NCBI RefSeq assembly: GCF_002422095.1
Contig: NZ_DITB01000100.1
Span: 1-34,508, forward strand
Direction of reading: 5' to 3'
Length of the DNA: 34,508 nucleotides
From: Flavobacterium sp. UBA6195
GTDB lineage: Bacteria > Bacteroidota > Bacteroidia > Flavobacteriales > Flavobacteriaceae
Under the pieces are notes generated by a model. It was given only the letters and a program-made list of their open reading frames with translations, was not told where the DNA came from and did no database searches. Shown here piece after piece: positions 1 to 7,957 of this stretch; position 1 is the first letter of the stretch, and the number at the start of each line of letters is the position of its first letter. A program made the translations under genes and the position numbers.

Positions 1-3000
1 TTCCATCTGGCAAATCATTACCATTATCAGATTGACCGTGCCATTCATTTTCATAATTTGATTTAGAATAAACTTTAGTTCCATATCTGTTAAATATTTC
101 CACTTTCTTAATATCAAAATTAGATAAATCCCAAACATCATTTTTGCCATCTCCGTTTGGTGAAATACCTTTTGGTATAGAACAAAGCTGAACTGCAACT
201 GTTGCAGAATTTGTTAAAGCTAAAGAACAGTTTCCATTGTTTATATTTAACAATTGAATTGAAACATTTGCACTTGAAGTTACAACTTCAACAACTCCAG
301 AACCTTGCGTATTTAGTGTTATTTCTTGTTGGCTTCCACCATCAATTGAATAAGTAATTACATTATTAGGAGTTCCATTTAATACAAAAATTGCTCTTTC
401 TCCTGAACAAACAAGAACATTTTCTACTGATAAAGTTGGCTCAGAAGGACTACTTAAAACATCTAAATTAGAAAAACTTGAAGATGTTAATGATGAACAA
501 GTACCATCAGAAGAAACTAAAGTATAAGTTGTTCCAATATTCATTCCTAATATTAATCCTGTAGCATCTATTGAAGGACCACTTGGAGTAAAAGTATAAT
601 TCAACGAAGTATTATAATTAGAAACTGAAGAACTTCCTTGCTGAGTACAAGTTGGTAAAACAGAAGAAATAATAGGAGTTGAAGGACTTGTTAACATAGC
701 TGCAATTGAAAAAACAGATGAGTCTGGCGAAGAACAACTTCCATTACTTGCTGCAACAATATAATTAACACCTACAGACATTCCAGAAATAACACCTGAT
801 GAATTAACTGATGGACCAGAAGGAGTGAAAACGTAAGTTAAACCTGCTACATAATTTGTAATTGTTGCAACTCCATTTAATGAACAAGTAGGTGCAGCAA
901 CAGAAATAGTCGGAATAACTGGTATAGTTAATTGTAATGCATTTGTAAATGGAACTGAAGAAACTGATGTACAAACCCCATTATTAGAAACAACGGTATA
1001 ACTAGTTCCTGTAACCATTCCAATGATTGCACCACCCGCGCCAACAGAAGGACCAGCTGGTGTAAATATATAAGTTAAACTTGAATTATAATTAGAAATT
1101 GTACTTGAACCATCTACAACACATGTTGGAGTCAATGTAGTTATAGTTGGTATAGCTGGTGTAACCAACATTGCATTAATACTAAAAGAAGAAGAAGCAA
1201 TTGAAGTACAAGACCCATTCGAAGCAACAAGTGTATAATTAGTTCCAGGGACCATACCTGAAATAGCACCAGAAGCACCAACAGAAGGACCTGTTGGATT
1301 AAAAGTATAAGTTAATGATGCATCATAATTTGTTACTGTAGCTAATCCATTTGAAGCACATGTTTCAGATTGAACAGCAACAGTAGGTGTACTAGGAGTA
1401 GTTAGCATTAAATTATTAACAAAAGGAGATGACGCTGCTGAAGTACAAGTTCCAACAGTAGCTGTAACCGTGTATGATGTACCAAGAGTCATTCCTGATA
1501 TAAGCCCACCAACTCCTACTGTAGGACCAGAAGGTGAAAACACATATGATGCAGCTGCATTATAATTGGTAATAGTACTTACACCATCAGAGGAGCAAGT
1601 TGGCAACGTCGTGCTAATAACAGGTACTGAAGGTATACTATTAACAACAATAGTACCATTTTGTGACAACTCAGGAGAACAACCCACTGTAGTTACTGTA
1701 TAGTTAAACGTTCCCGTTTGAGTTGGCGTACCACTGATTGTAAAAGTATTAGAAGAAAAATTAGTAGTTAAACCTGATGGTAAACCTGAAACTGTTACAT
1801 TAGTTACTGTGCCAGAAGTTGTATATAAAATATTAGTCAATGCATCTCCTTGACATATATTTTGATTGTTAGTTCCAGCTGGTGAAGACAAACTAATTGA
1901 ACATGCTGTAGGAATACAATTTATAACTACATCAAAATATTGTTCAGAATTACTACATGAAGGATTTCCAAGATTTTCAACTCTGACATATATCGTTGTT
2001 GTACTACTAACAGTAAAGGCTGTAGGATCAACAATAAAATTACCATTTCCTGCAAAACAATCCCCTTCATCTAAATAGTATTTAATAACATAGTTAGATG
2101 GTAATGCTGGATTCAACATATCAAGTTCTACATCACGCAAATTAAACGTATGACTACACGCACCGTTTGGAGCATTTAAATTATTTGGCGCATTAAGTAC
2201 TGGTGGAGCTGCAAATCTGATTTCAACTTCATCAGTAGCAACATCAGAACATCCTGGTCGAATTACACTTACAGACCATGTTCCACTTTGATTTACGGTA
2301 TAACTATTTGTTGTTGTTGTAGCTTGTAAATTTCCACCTAAATACCATGAATAAGTAGGTGTACCCGGTGTCGTTGGAGCTTGGTTGAAATTGGCAACCA
2401 AAGTATAACTCGAAATAAATTGACTACAAAACAATTGATCTGGACCTAAATTAACACCACATACTACATTACAAGAAATTTGACCTGATGTTGGAGTAAC
2501 ATTAATTTGATTTATAGTATACGTTCCTTGCTGAGTACTATAATTTGTAACTAATAACAAATAGGTTTCTCCTGCGATAGCATTAGGAAAGTGAACAGTT
2601 TCATTGTATGTTGAATTATAACTCGCATCAACCAAATTACAAGGACCGGTATAACCAACACTTGGATGATTATTTGCAGGATTAGTTTGAGCACTAAAAC
2701 CAGACAAACTAGTACAAATTGTAGACAAATTGCTAGTTGAAAAGGGACCCCATAAGGCAAAATCAACATCAATTCCCGTACCAGACATATTAAACTGCTG
2801 TAAATTTAAATCTATAGGCCCTGATTGACCAATTTGAAATGTAAACCATGCTGGTCTAGGTGTTGAACTAAGTGAACCATTATTCCCATGACTTCCACTT
2901 CCACCACAAGCAGTTATTGAACCATAACCAGTTTGATTTCCACCTGGTGTTCCAGGATGTGTGTTATTGTAAGGACCACCTTGCCCAGAACACATTGCTG

Positions 3001-3079
3001 ATGCGGTTGAACAATCTGGAGATTGTGCAAAGGCAAAACTTAAACTCAATAAAAAGAAAATTTTGTAAAATAATTTCAT
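1..3079 (-). CDS. Large T9SS-secreted surface protein with tandem repeats and type B sorting domain (C-terminus cut)
   Basis: The frame is open from an ATG at 3079 to the window edge, about 1026 residues, so the stop is missing. It begins with a signal peptide (MKLFYKIFFLLSLSFAFAQ). A Cys/Gly/Asn-rich N-terminal domain follows that resembles those of flavobacterial adhesins (FALWGPF, ETYLLLVTNYS). Ig-like segments come next, then five tandem ~79-residue repeats, a short Ig-like stretch, and IPKGISPNGDGKNDVW...VEIFNRYGTKVY. That last motif is the hallmark of the gliding-motility-associated, type B, T9SS C-terminal domain. Type B substrates such as SprB cross the outer membrane through the T9SS and work at the cell surface. 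The start lies 7 bases after the stop of the small secreted gene upstream, so the two are probably co-transcribed. An adhesin or motility role is inferred; the specific ligand is unknown. The secretion assignment is strong. Confidence 0.9.
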   Translation of the reverse strand, partial: MKLFYKIFFLLSLSFAFAQSPDCSTASAMCSGQGGPYNNTHPGTPGGNQTGYGSITACGGSGSHGNNGSLSSTPRPAWFTFQIGQSGPIDLNLQQFNMSGTGIDVDFALWGPFSTSNLSTICTSLSGFSAQTNPANNHPSVGYTGPCNLVDASYNSTYNETVHFPNAIAGETYLLLVTNYSTQQGTYTINQINVTPTSGQISCNVVCGVNLGPDQLFCSQFISSYTLVANFNQAPTTPGTPTYSWYLGGNLQATTTTNSYTVNQSGTWSVSVIRPGCSDVATDEVEIRFAAPPVLNAPNNLNAPNGACSHTFNLRDVELDMLNPALPSNYVIKYYLDEGDCFAGNGNFIVDPTAFTVSSTTTIYVRVENLGNPSCSNSEQYFDVVINCIPTACSISLSSPAGTNNQNICQGDALTNILYTTSGTVTNVTVSGLPSGLTTNFSSNTFTISGTPTQTGTFNYTVTTVGCSPELSQNGTIVVNSIPSVPVISTTLPTCSSDGVSTITNYNAAASYVFSPSGPTVGVGGLISGMTLGTSYTVTATVGTCTSAASSPFVNNLMLTTPSTPTVAVQSETCASNGLATVTNYDASLTYTFNPTGPSVGASGAISGMVPGTNYTLVASNGSCTSIASSSFSINAMLVTPAIPTITTLTPTCVVDGSSTISNYNSSLTYIFTPAGPSVGAGGAIIGMVTGTSYTVVSNNGVCTSVSSVPFTNALQLTIPVIPTISVAAPTCSLNGVATITNYVAGLTYVFTPSGPSVNSSGVISGMSVGVNYIVAASNGSCSSPDSSVFSIAAMLTSPSTPIISSVLPTCTQQGSSSVSNYNTSLNYTFTPSGPSIDATGLILGMNIGTTYTLVSSDGTCSSLTSSSFSNLDVLSSPSEPTLSVENVLVCSGERAIFVLNGTPNNVITYSIDGGSQQEITLNTQGSGVVEVVTSSANVSIQLLNINNGNCSLALTNSATVAVQLCSIPKGISPNGDGKNDVWDLSNFDIKKVEIFNRYGTKVYSKSNYENEWHGQSDNGNDLPDG
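455..1640 (-). repeat. Five tandem 237-bp coding repeats (~79 residues each)
   Basis: Read on the minus strand, each unit begins near a TPxxPTI motif. It continues through PTC...G, a TxxNYN motif, LTYxFxPSGPSVG, GxISGMxxGT, YTVxAxNGxC and an SSxF segment. Five units fit 1185 bases, which is five times 237. Units differ at many positions, so these are old or diversified duplications rather than a fresh expansion. Each unit has two regularly placed Cys residues (PTC and NGxCTS), which could form one disulfide per domain. Confidence 0.85.
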
Positions 3080-3086
3080 GATTTAA

Positions 3087-3500
3087 CTATTTTAAAAATG
3101 ATAAATAAGACCATTCAGAAACTTTTGTTTCTCCGTTTTCAACAGATAGTATTCTCCATTTAAAACATTTTGCTAGGAGATCTAAATGAATTAAGTCACG
3201 AAATCCACTCACCGTAAAATTATCTTCATTTAAAACATTAATTGTTTCCTTAAAATCAGAGGCATTTTCTCCATTAAAACAATCATAAATTGTTACAACT
3301 TCAATTGAAACCTTTTTATTGGTAATGTCTACATTAGAAAAATCCCAAGAAATCTTAACATTATCAATATAATTAAATTTTGAGTCTGGGTACTTTTCAA
3401 GTTTGACTCCTTTTAGAAGTGCATCATTAGCATTCAAATTAGTCTGAGAAAAACCGAATTGAAAAAACAAAAAGATGCCAAAAAGTAATACTTTTTTCAT
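3087..3500 (-). CDS. Small secreted protein of unknown function, coupled to the adhesin
   Basis: This 137-residue protein starts with a clear signal peptide (MKKVLLFGIFLFFQFGFSQ), so it should be exported across the inner membrane. No lipobox Cys follows the signal. The mature part has two Cys (in YDCFNG and AKCFKW) and alternating hydrophobic strands such as KVSIEVVTIYD and KWRILSVENGETKVSEWSYLSF, which suggest a small beta-sandwich, perhaps fibronectin-III-like. It is too short to carry a T9SS sorting domain after a folded domain, and none is visible. The stop lies 7 bases before the ATG of the large surface protein, which implies one transcript. It may be a periplasmic or surface partner of that protein, but this rests on position only. 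Confidence 0.75.
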   Translation of the reverse strand: MKKVLLFGIFLFFQFGFSQTNLNANDALLKGVKLEKYPDSKFNYIDNVKISWDFSNVDITNKKVSIEVVTIYDCFNGENASDFKETINVLNEDNFTVSGFRDLIHLDLLAKCFKWRILSVENGETKVSEWSYLSFLK

Positions 3501-3532
3501 TTTTATAGTTTGATTATTAGTTTATAGAACCA

Positions 3533-3540
3533 CAAATTTA
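3533..3540 (-). promoter_or_regulatory. Candidate -7 promoter element for the secreted-protein operon
   Basis: The minus strand reads TAAATTTG, matching the Bacteroidota -7 consensus TAnnTTTG, 33 bases before the ATG at 3500. No TTG at the expected -33 distance was found, so the call rests on one element. Confidence 0.4.
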
Positions 3541-3611
3541 ACAAAAATTTAAAGCTATGCACTTTTTTTTTAATAATTAACATTTACAAATTATTTTTAA
3601 AGTTTATTATT

Positions 3612-3619
3612 TATCTTTG
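3612..3619 (+). promoter_or_regulatory. Candidate -7 promoter element for folE
   Basis: TATCTTTG is a perfect TAnnTTTG match and ends 37 bases before the folE ATG. A clear -33 TTG was not seen upstream in this A/T-rich spacer. The 156-base gap thus appears to hold divergent promoters. Confidence 0.5.
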
Positions 3620-3656
3620 CAATACTTAAAATTGCTATTAAAATTAATTTTTCATA

Positions 3657-4328
3657 ATGATACCAAACGAAGATTTTCAAGACGAAATAGGAAACGACCA
3701 TATTGCTACAAGTGCTCAAACTCCTTTAAGAGATGATGCATTTTCTATTTCCGATGATGAAAAAATTGAGTTGATAAAAAAAGATGTCGAAAATATTTTA
3801 AACACATTAGGATTAGACTTAACTGACGACAGTTTAAAAGGAACACCTAATCGTGTGGCTAAGATGTTTGTAAAAGAAATCTTCGGCGGATTAAATCCAA
3901 ATAAAAAACCAAGTTCTTCTACATTTGATAATAAATATAAGTATGGTGAAATGTTAGTTGAAAAAAACATAGTAGTGTATTCAACTTGCGAACATCATTT
4001 ACTTCCCATTGTAGGTCGCGCTCATGTGGCTTATATATCTAATGGAACAGTTGTAGGTTTATCCAAAATGAATCGTATTGTAGATTACTATGCAAAACGC
4101 CCTCAAGTACAAGAGCGTTTAAATATTCAAATAGTTCAAGAGCTTCAAAAAGTACTAGGAACTGAAGACGTAGCGTGTGTAATTGATGCCAAACACTTAT
4201 GCGTAAATTCTAGAGGAATTCGCGATATCGAAAGTAGTACTGTTACTGCTGAATTTGGCGGAAAATTCAAAGAAGATAAAGTTCGTAGAGAATTTTTAGA
4301 CTATATAAAGTTAGATACACAGTTTTAA
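3657..4328 (+). CDS. folE: GTP cyclohydrolase I
   Basis: This enzyme converts GTP to 7,8-dihydroneopterin triphosphate and formate, the first step to tetrahydrofolate and other pterins, in the cytoplasm. The 223-residue length is normal for the family. The sequence STCEHHLLP carries Cys111 and His114, and HLCVNSRGIRD carries Cys182; with spacing as in E. coli FolE these are the three zinc ligands. His113 and His180 correspond to catalytic histidines. The first ~35 residues are acidic and variable, as in other Bacteroidota FolE. The gene is followed 61 bases later by cysS on the same strand. The gap has only a weak hairpin-like stretch near 4331-4353, so read-through into cysS is plausible. 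Confidence 0.97.
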   Translation: MIPNEDFQDEIGNDHIATSAQTPLRDDAFSISDDEKIELIKKDVENILNTLGLDLTDDSLKGTPNRVAKMFVKEIFGGLNPNKKPSSSTFDNKYKYGEMLVEKNIVVYSTCEHHLLPIVGRAHVAYISNGTVVGLSKMNRIVDYYAKRPQVQERLNIQIVQELQKVLGTEDVACVIDAKHLCVNSRGIRDIESSTVTAEFGGKFKEDKVRREFLDYIKLDTQF

Positions 4329-4389
4329 TTTAGGATTCTAAAATCAGAATTTTAAGATAAGCTATCACAAATATTGAGCAATCACAAAA

Positions 4390-5874
4390 ATGGAATTATA
4401 CAAAAATCAAACGTTAAAAATATACAACACGCTTTCTAGCGAGAAAGAAACCTTTACTCCTATTCATGAAGGAAATATTGGCATGTATGTTTGTGGCCCT
4501 ACTGTTTACAGCAATGTGCACTTAGGAAATGTACGTACGTTTATGAGTTTTGATGTGATTTTCCGTTATTTACAACATTTAGATTATAAAGTTAGATACG
4601 TTAGAAACATTACCGATGCCGGACATTTAACCGATGATGGTGATGTGGATAACGACCGTTTTGTAAAACAATCTCGCTTGGAGAAACTGGAACCTATGGA
4701 AATTGTACAGAAATATACGGTGGATTTTCACAAGGTTTTGAATATATTTAATTTTCTTCCTCCAACGATTGAACCAACTGCAACGGGACATATTTTAGAG
4801 CAAATTGAGTTAACTCAAAAATTAATTGATACTGGATTTGCCTACGAAAGCAATGGTTCGGTTTATTTTGATGTGTTTGCTTACAACCAAAAAGGAATGA
4901 ATTATGGCGAATTGAGTAACCGTAACATCGAAGAACTTTTTGCTAACACACGCGATTTAGACGGGCAAAGTGAAAAGAAAAATCCACAAGATTTTGCACT
5001 TTGGAAAAACGCTTCTCCAGCACACATTATGCGTTGGAATTCGCCTTGGGGTGAAGGTTTTCCGGGTTGGCATTTAGAGTGTACAGCAATGAGCACCAAA
5101 TACTTGGGCGAAACCTTTGATATTCACGGTGGTGGAATGGATTTGAAATTCCCACATCATGAGTGTGAAGTAGCGCAAGGAAAAGCTTGTAACGGACATT
5201 CGCCTGTGAATTTTTGGATGCACACTAATATGTTAACCATGAACGGTTTGCGCATGAGTAAATCGACAGGAAATTATATTCTTCCGATGGAATTGGTTAC
5301 GGGTGAAAATACGTTTTTTGAAAAACCATTTGCACCAAATATTGTACGCTTTTGTTTCTTACAAGCGCATTACAGAAGTGTTTTAGATATTTCTAACGAT
5401 GCGATGTTAGCTAGTGAAAAAGGGTATAGCCGTTTAATGGAATCGTATAAATTAATTCCGATGTTGAAAGCTAGTACTACTTCTACTTTAGATATTGCAA
5501 GTTGGAAGCAAAGTTGTTATGATGCGATGAATGACGATTTTAACACTCCGATTTTAATTGCCCAATTGTTTGAAGGTGCTCGTTATATTAATTTGGTAAA
5601 CGACGGAAAAGAATCGTTAACTTTGGAAGATATTCAACTTTTAGAAAATACCATTTCAAGTTTCTTATTTGATGTATTGGGAATTAGCAATGAAGCTTCA
5701 GGAAATTCAAATACCACAGAAAAATTAAGTGGCGTTGTTGAAATGTTAATTGGAATGCGAAACGAAGCGAGAGCGAACAAAAACTTTGCTTTATCGGATC
5801 AAATTCGCGACCAATTATTAGCTTTAGGCATTCAATTAAAAGACGGAAAAGAAGGAACTAGTTTTACCTTTTAA
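4390..5874 (+). CDS. cysS: Cysteinyl-tRNA synthetase
   Basis: This class I synthetase charges tRNA-Cys with cysteine in the cytoplasm. The 494-residue length suits the family. The N-terminus has YVCGPTVYSNVHLGN: Cys35 is the first zinc ligand and HLGN (from residue 44) is the HIGH motif. Cys231 (WHLEC), His256 and Glu260 (in PHHECE) complete the zinc site with the same spacing as in E. coli CysS. RMSKS at 288-292 is the KMSKS signature. The C-terminal helical anticodon-binding region (RNEARANKNFALSDQIRDQL) is intact. A hairpin with a T-tract follows the stop directly. Confidence 0.98.
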   Translation: MELYKNQTLKIYNTLSSEKETFTPIHEGNIGMYVCGPTVYSNVHLGNVRTFMSFDVIFRYLQHLDYKVRYVRNITDAGHLTDDGDVDNDRFVKQSRLEKLEPMEIVQKYTVDFHKVLNIFNFLPPTIEPTATGHILEQIELTQKLIDTGFAYESNGSVYFDVFAYNQKGMNYGELSNRNIEELFANTRDLDGQSEKKNPQDFALWKNASPAHIMRWNSPWGEGFPGWHLECTAMSTKYLGETFDIHGGGMDLKFPHHECEVAQGKACNGHSPVNFWMHTNMLTMNGLRMSKSTGNYILPMELVTGENTFFEKPFAPNIVRFCFLQAHYRSVLDISNDAMLASEKGYSRLMESYKLIPMLKASTTSTLDIASWKQSCYDAMNDDFNTPILIAQLFEGARYINLVNDGKESLTLEDIQLLENTISSFLFDVLGISNEASGNSNTTEKLSGVVEMLIGMRNEARANKNFALSDQIRDQLLALGIQLKDGKEGTSFTF

Positions 5875-5880
5875 CAATAC

Positions 5881-5909
5881 AAAGAATCTCAATTGAGGTT
5901 CTTTTTTTT
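5881..5909 (+). terminator. Rho-independent-type terminator after cysS
   Basis: AAAGAATCTCAA is followed by TTGAGGTTCTTT, a near-perfect inverted repeat with one G-T pair, and then by a run of T. It sits between cysS and yidD, so yidD may depend on partial read-through or a weak local promoter. Confidence 0.7.
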
Positions 5910-5920
5910 AATCAATACTT

Positions 5921-6178
5921 ATGTGTAGCCAACACCAATCGAAATATCCAAAAACAGTCAAACAATGGTTAGTATACCCATTAGTTTTATTGGTGCGATT
6001 TTATCAGGCTGGCATCTCTCCTTTTACACCGGCTACTTGTCGATTTGAACCTACGTGTTCTACGTATACCATTCAAGCTTTGCAAAAACATGGTTTGTTT
6101 AAAGGTGGCTGGTTAGCTTTGAAACGCATTTTTAGTTGTCATCCTTGGGGAAGAAGCGGTTATGATCCAGTGCCTTGA
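5921..6178 (+). CDS. yidD: Membrane protein insertion efficiency factor YidD
   Basis: This small protein of 85 residues has the full YidD signature: RFYQAGISP, CRFEPTCSTY, the ALQKHG segment, GGWLALKR and CHPWGRSGYDPVP at the C-terminus. YidD is an inner-membrane-associated protein that helps the YidC insertase place proteins into the membrane. An N-terminal hydrophobic stretch (WLVYPLVLLVRFYQ) could be the membrane-associating helix. In many bacteria yidD sits with rnpA and yidC; here it lies between cysS and lgt, so the gene is separated from that group. The start chosen gives the usual N-terminal length. Confidence 0.92.
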   Translation: MCSQHQSKYPKTVKQWLVYPLVLLVRFYQAGISPFTPATCRFEPTCSTYTIQALQKHGLFKGGWLALKRIFSCHPWGRSGYDPVP

Positions 6179-6183
6179 TTTTA

Positions 6184-6260
6184 TTACACAGAGGTTCGCA
6201 GAGCTTTTTTTGACTTTGTTTGAGTTTAATAGAGATTCACAGAGCGTTTTGCTATTCTGA
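6184..6260. repeat. Degenerate intergenic 'cacagag' repeat
   Basis: Two similar stretches, ACACAGAGGTTCGCAGAGC near 6186 and AGATTCACAGAGCG near 6233, share the ttcacagagc core. They resemble decayed copies of the short 'cacagag' intergenic repeats seen in flavobacterial genomes. The rest of the 257-base gap between yidD and lgt shows no gene; the lgt promoter should lie near its right end but no clear match was found. Confidence 0.4.
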
Positions 6261-6435
6261 TTTTTAAAATTATTTAAATTTCTTTAATCTGTGTTCCTGA
6301 TTATTTGCTTCAGGTTTCAGGTTTGAAATTGATTTTTGAAATTGTCATTGTTCTTGAAAAAATTTCTTATCGGAATTTTAACAAGTTTCCCAATAATAAT
6401 ATTTATTTTTACGCTTTAATCAGATACAAAAAATT

Positions 6436-7368
6436 ATGATTCACGCACTCAATATGGTTTGGAATCCTTCTGAAGGGATTGATTTAGGATTTTTCATGTT
6501 ACGTTTTTACAGCCTTTCTTGGGTATTGGCTTTTGGATTAGGTTGGTATGTAATGAAACCTATTTTTTTAAGAGAAAACGAATCGGTAGAATCTTTAGAT
6601 AAGTTATTTGTTTACACTTTGGTAGCCACTATGTTGGGAGCTCGATTGGGACATGTAATTTTTTATCAACCAGAATTATTCAATCAAGACCCGTTGAGTA
6701 TTTTATTACCAATTAGCACCAAACCTACATTACATTTCACTGGTTTTGCTGGATTAGCGAGTCATGGTGCGGCAATTGGAATTATAATAACCATGTTTTA
6801 CATTCAAAGAAGAGTTATCAAACGTTCGTTTTTATGGATTTTAGACCGAATTGTAATTCCGGTTTCTTTAGGTGCGATTTTTATTCGTTTAGGAAATTTT
6901 TTCAACTCAGAAATAGTAGGAACTGAAACTACTTCAGCTTTCGGAATTAAGTTTTTAAGAGATAAATATAGTGCAAACGATGCTATGCAAATAACACAAA
7001 TTGGAGATAAAAACGAAGCCTACAGTGCTATTACTAACAACCCTCAATTTGCAGAATATTTAGCTGCTGTAACCCCAAAACATCCAGCACAATTATACGA
7101 AGCTATTTGTTATGTTTTTGTTTTTGCTATTTTGATGTTTTTATATTGGAAAACAGAAGCAAGAAACAAAGCAGGTTACTTATTTGGATTGTTTTTAATC
7201 CTACTTTGGTCGATTCGTTTTGTAGTAGAATTTGTGAAGGAAAGTCAAGGTGGATTTGAGCAATATCCAATATTCAATGCACTTTCAACGGGGCAATGGC
7301 TGAGTATTCCGTTTATATTTATTGGAATTTACTTTGTTTGGAAAGCAAAAGAAGTTAAAGAAGCTTAA
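6436..7368 (+). CDS. lgt: Prolipoprotein diacylglyceryl transferase
   Basis: Lgt moves a diacylglyceryl group from phosphatidylglycerol to the lipobox Cys of prolipoproteins in the inner membrane, the first step of lipoprotein maturation. The 310-residue sequence has about seven membrane spans. It shows GLASHGAAIG with His110, RLGNFFNSE at 151-159 (the Lgt signature with Arg151, Asn154 and Glu159), HPAQLYE at 216-222, and a late Arg261 in SIRFVVEF. A hydrophilic insert at about 165-212 between the signature and HPAQLYE looks lineage-specific. The start at MIHALNMVWNP gives the expected N-terminus before the first span. A strong hairpin ends the unit. Confidence 0.96.
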   Translation: MIHALNMVWNPSEGIDLGFFMLRFYSLSWVLAFGLGWYVMKPIFLRENESVESLDKLFVYTLVATMLGARLGHVIFYQPELFNQDPLSILLPISTKPTLHFTGFAGLASHGAAIGIIITMFYIQRRVIKRSFLWILDRIVIPVSLGAIFIRLGNFFNSEIVGTETTSAFGIKFLRDKYSANDAMQITQIGDKNEAYSAITNNPQFAEYLAAVTPKHPAQLYEAICYVFVFAILMFLYWKTEARNKAGYLFGLFLILLWSIRFVVEFVKESQGGFEQYPIFNALSTGQWLSIPFIFIGIYFVWKAKEVKEA

Positions 7369-7383
7369 TGAAATAATACATAC

Positions 7384-7417
7384 AAAAAGGCGGTTAGAAA
7401 TACTAACCGCCTTTTTT
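7384..7417. terminator. Bidirectional terminator between lgt and the gldH-like relic
   Basis: AAAAAGGCGGTTAG, then a five-base loop, then CTAACCGCCTTTTTT form a perfect 14-bp stem. It is A-rich on one side and T-rich on the other, so it can stop transcripts from both converging genes. It overlaps the stop codon of the minus-strand gene. Confidence 0.9.
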
Positions 7418-7876
7418 ATTTTTGCTTTTCAATTACAATCCCAACACCGAGAACATTCGGTAAATAAGGCCCTGCAAACTTACTTTTGATAGCCACTTTA
7501 TATTTTCCTTTTTCTAGGTTTTTAAAGGTTTTTATGGTTTGAAAAACATCACAAATATCACCAGAACAATCACCTAAATCCTTTCCAGAATCATCAATTA
7601 GTTTAATTGTAACAGGAAGCATTTCCATTTCACCATCAGGAACCTTAATTTCGACTTCTAAAGGCACTTCTTCAAACTGAAACCCATTGCATGACCGAAA
7701 TGAAGTTTCAAGTCACAAATACCTTCTGATTTCGTATTTTCAAATTCAAACACTCTAACATCAGATGCATTTCAACGATTATTATCAAAATTGGAATCAA
7801 AATCATGATAGACTTTGTTCTTATTACAGGACAAGAACACAAACAATAGCGCAATCAAAACAAATTTAATTTTCAT
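7416..7876 (-). pseudogene. GldH-like lipoprotein gene, broken by a nonsense codon and a frameshift
   Basis: Reading from an ATG at 7876 gives a lipoprotein signal, MKIKFVLIALLFVFLSC, with the lipobox Cys at 17, then VYHDFDSNFDNNR. A TGA then stands where GldH-type proteins have Trp (R-W-N), at about 7770. The same frame goes on to FGHA near 7688, where one base appears to be missing. The reading continues in another frame as NGFQFEEVPLEVEIKVPDG and ends LPNVLGVGIVIEKQK. Joined, the product would be about 153 residues, close to GldH. The tail (LGDCSGDICDVF, GKYKVAI, VGIVIEK) resembles the C-terminal half of GldH, an outer-membrane lipoprotein needed for gliding and type IX secretion. Whether this is the only gldH or a divergent paralogue cannot be told here. 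The remaining 83-codon frame is unlikely to be made as a useful protein. Confidence 0.7.
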
Positions 7877-7904
7877 AAGTATCAATTCTAGAAATATAAA
7901 TATA

Positions 7905-7934
7905 TAAAAAAAGTCCTGAAACAAATCAGGACTT
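7905..7934 (-). terminator. Terminator after secDF
   Basis: On the minus strand AAGTCCTGA pairs with TCAGGACTT across a six-base loop, followed by a T-rich tract. It lies 24 bases past the secDF stop. Confidence 0.85.
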
Positions 7935-7957
7935 TCTTATATGTTGAAACTAATTGA

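Noticed and set aside
455..1640. Regularly spaced repeats as a CRISPR array
   Set aside because: The period is 237 bases, the units are diverged and coding throughout, and there are no short identical repeats with unique spacers.
2551..2772. Hydrophobic 73-codon frame on the minus strand
   Set aside because: It lies in another frame of the large surface protein, whose own frame is continuous and gives sensible domains; the hydrophobic look comes from A/T-rich codons.
4331..4353. Terminator between folE and cysS
   Set aside because: The inverted repeat ATTCT/AGAAT is only five bases with no proper T run, so it is too weak to call.
7768..7770. TGA in the gldH-like gene as a recoded Trp or selenocysteine codon
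   Set aside because: TGA serves as the normal stop of intact genes here (for example yidD and the GNAT/FemAB-like gene), no selenocysteine-type hairpin was seen, and a separate frameshift lies downstream.
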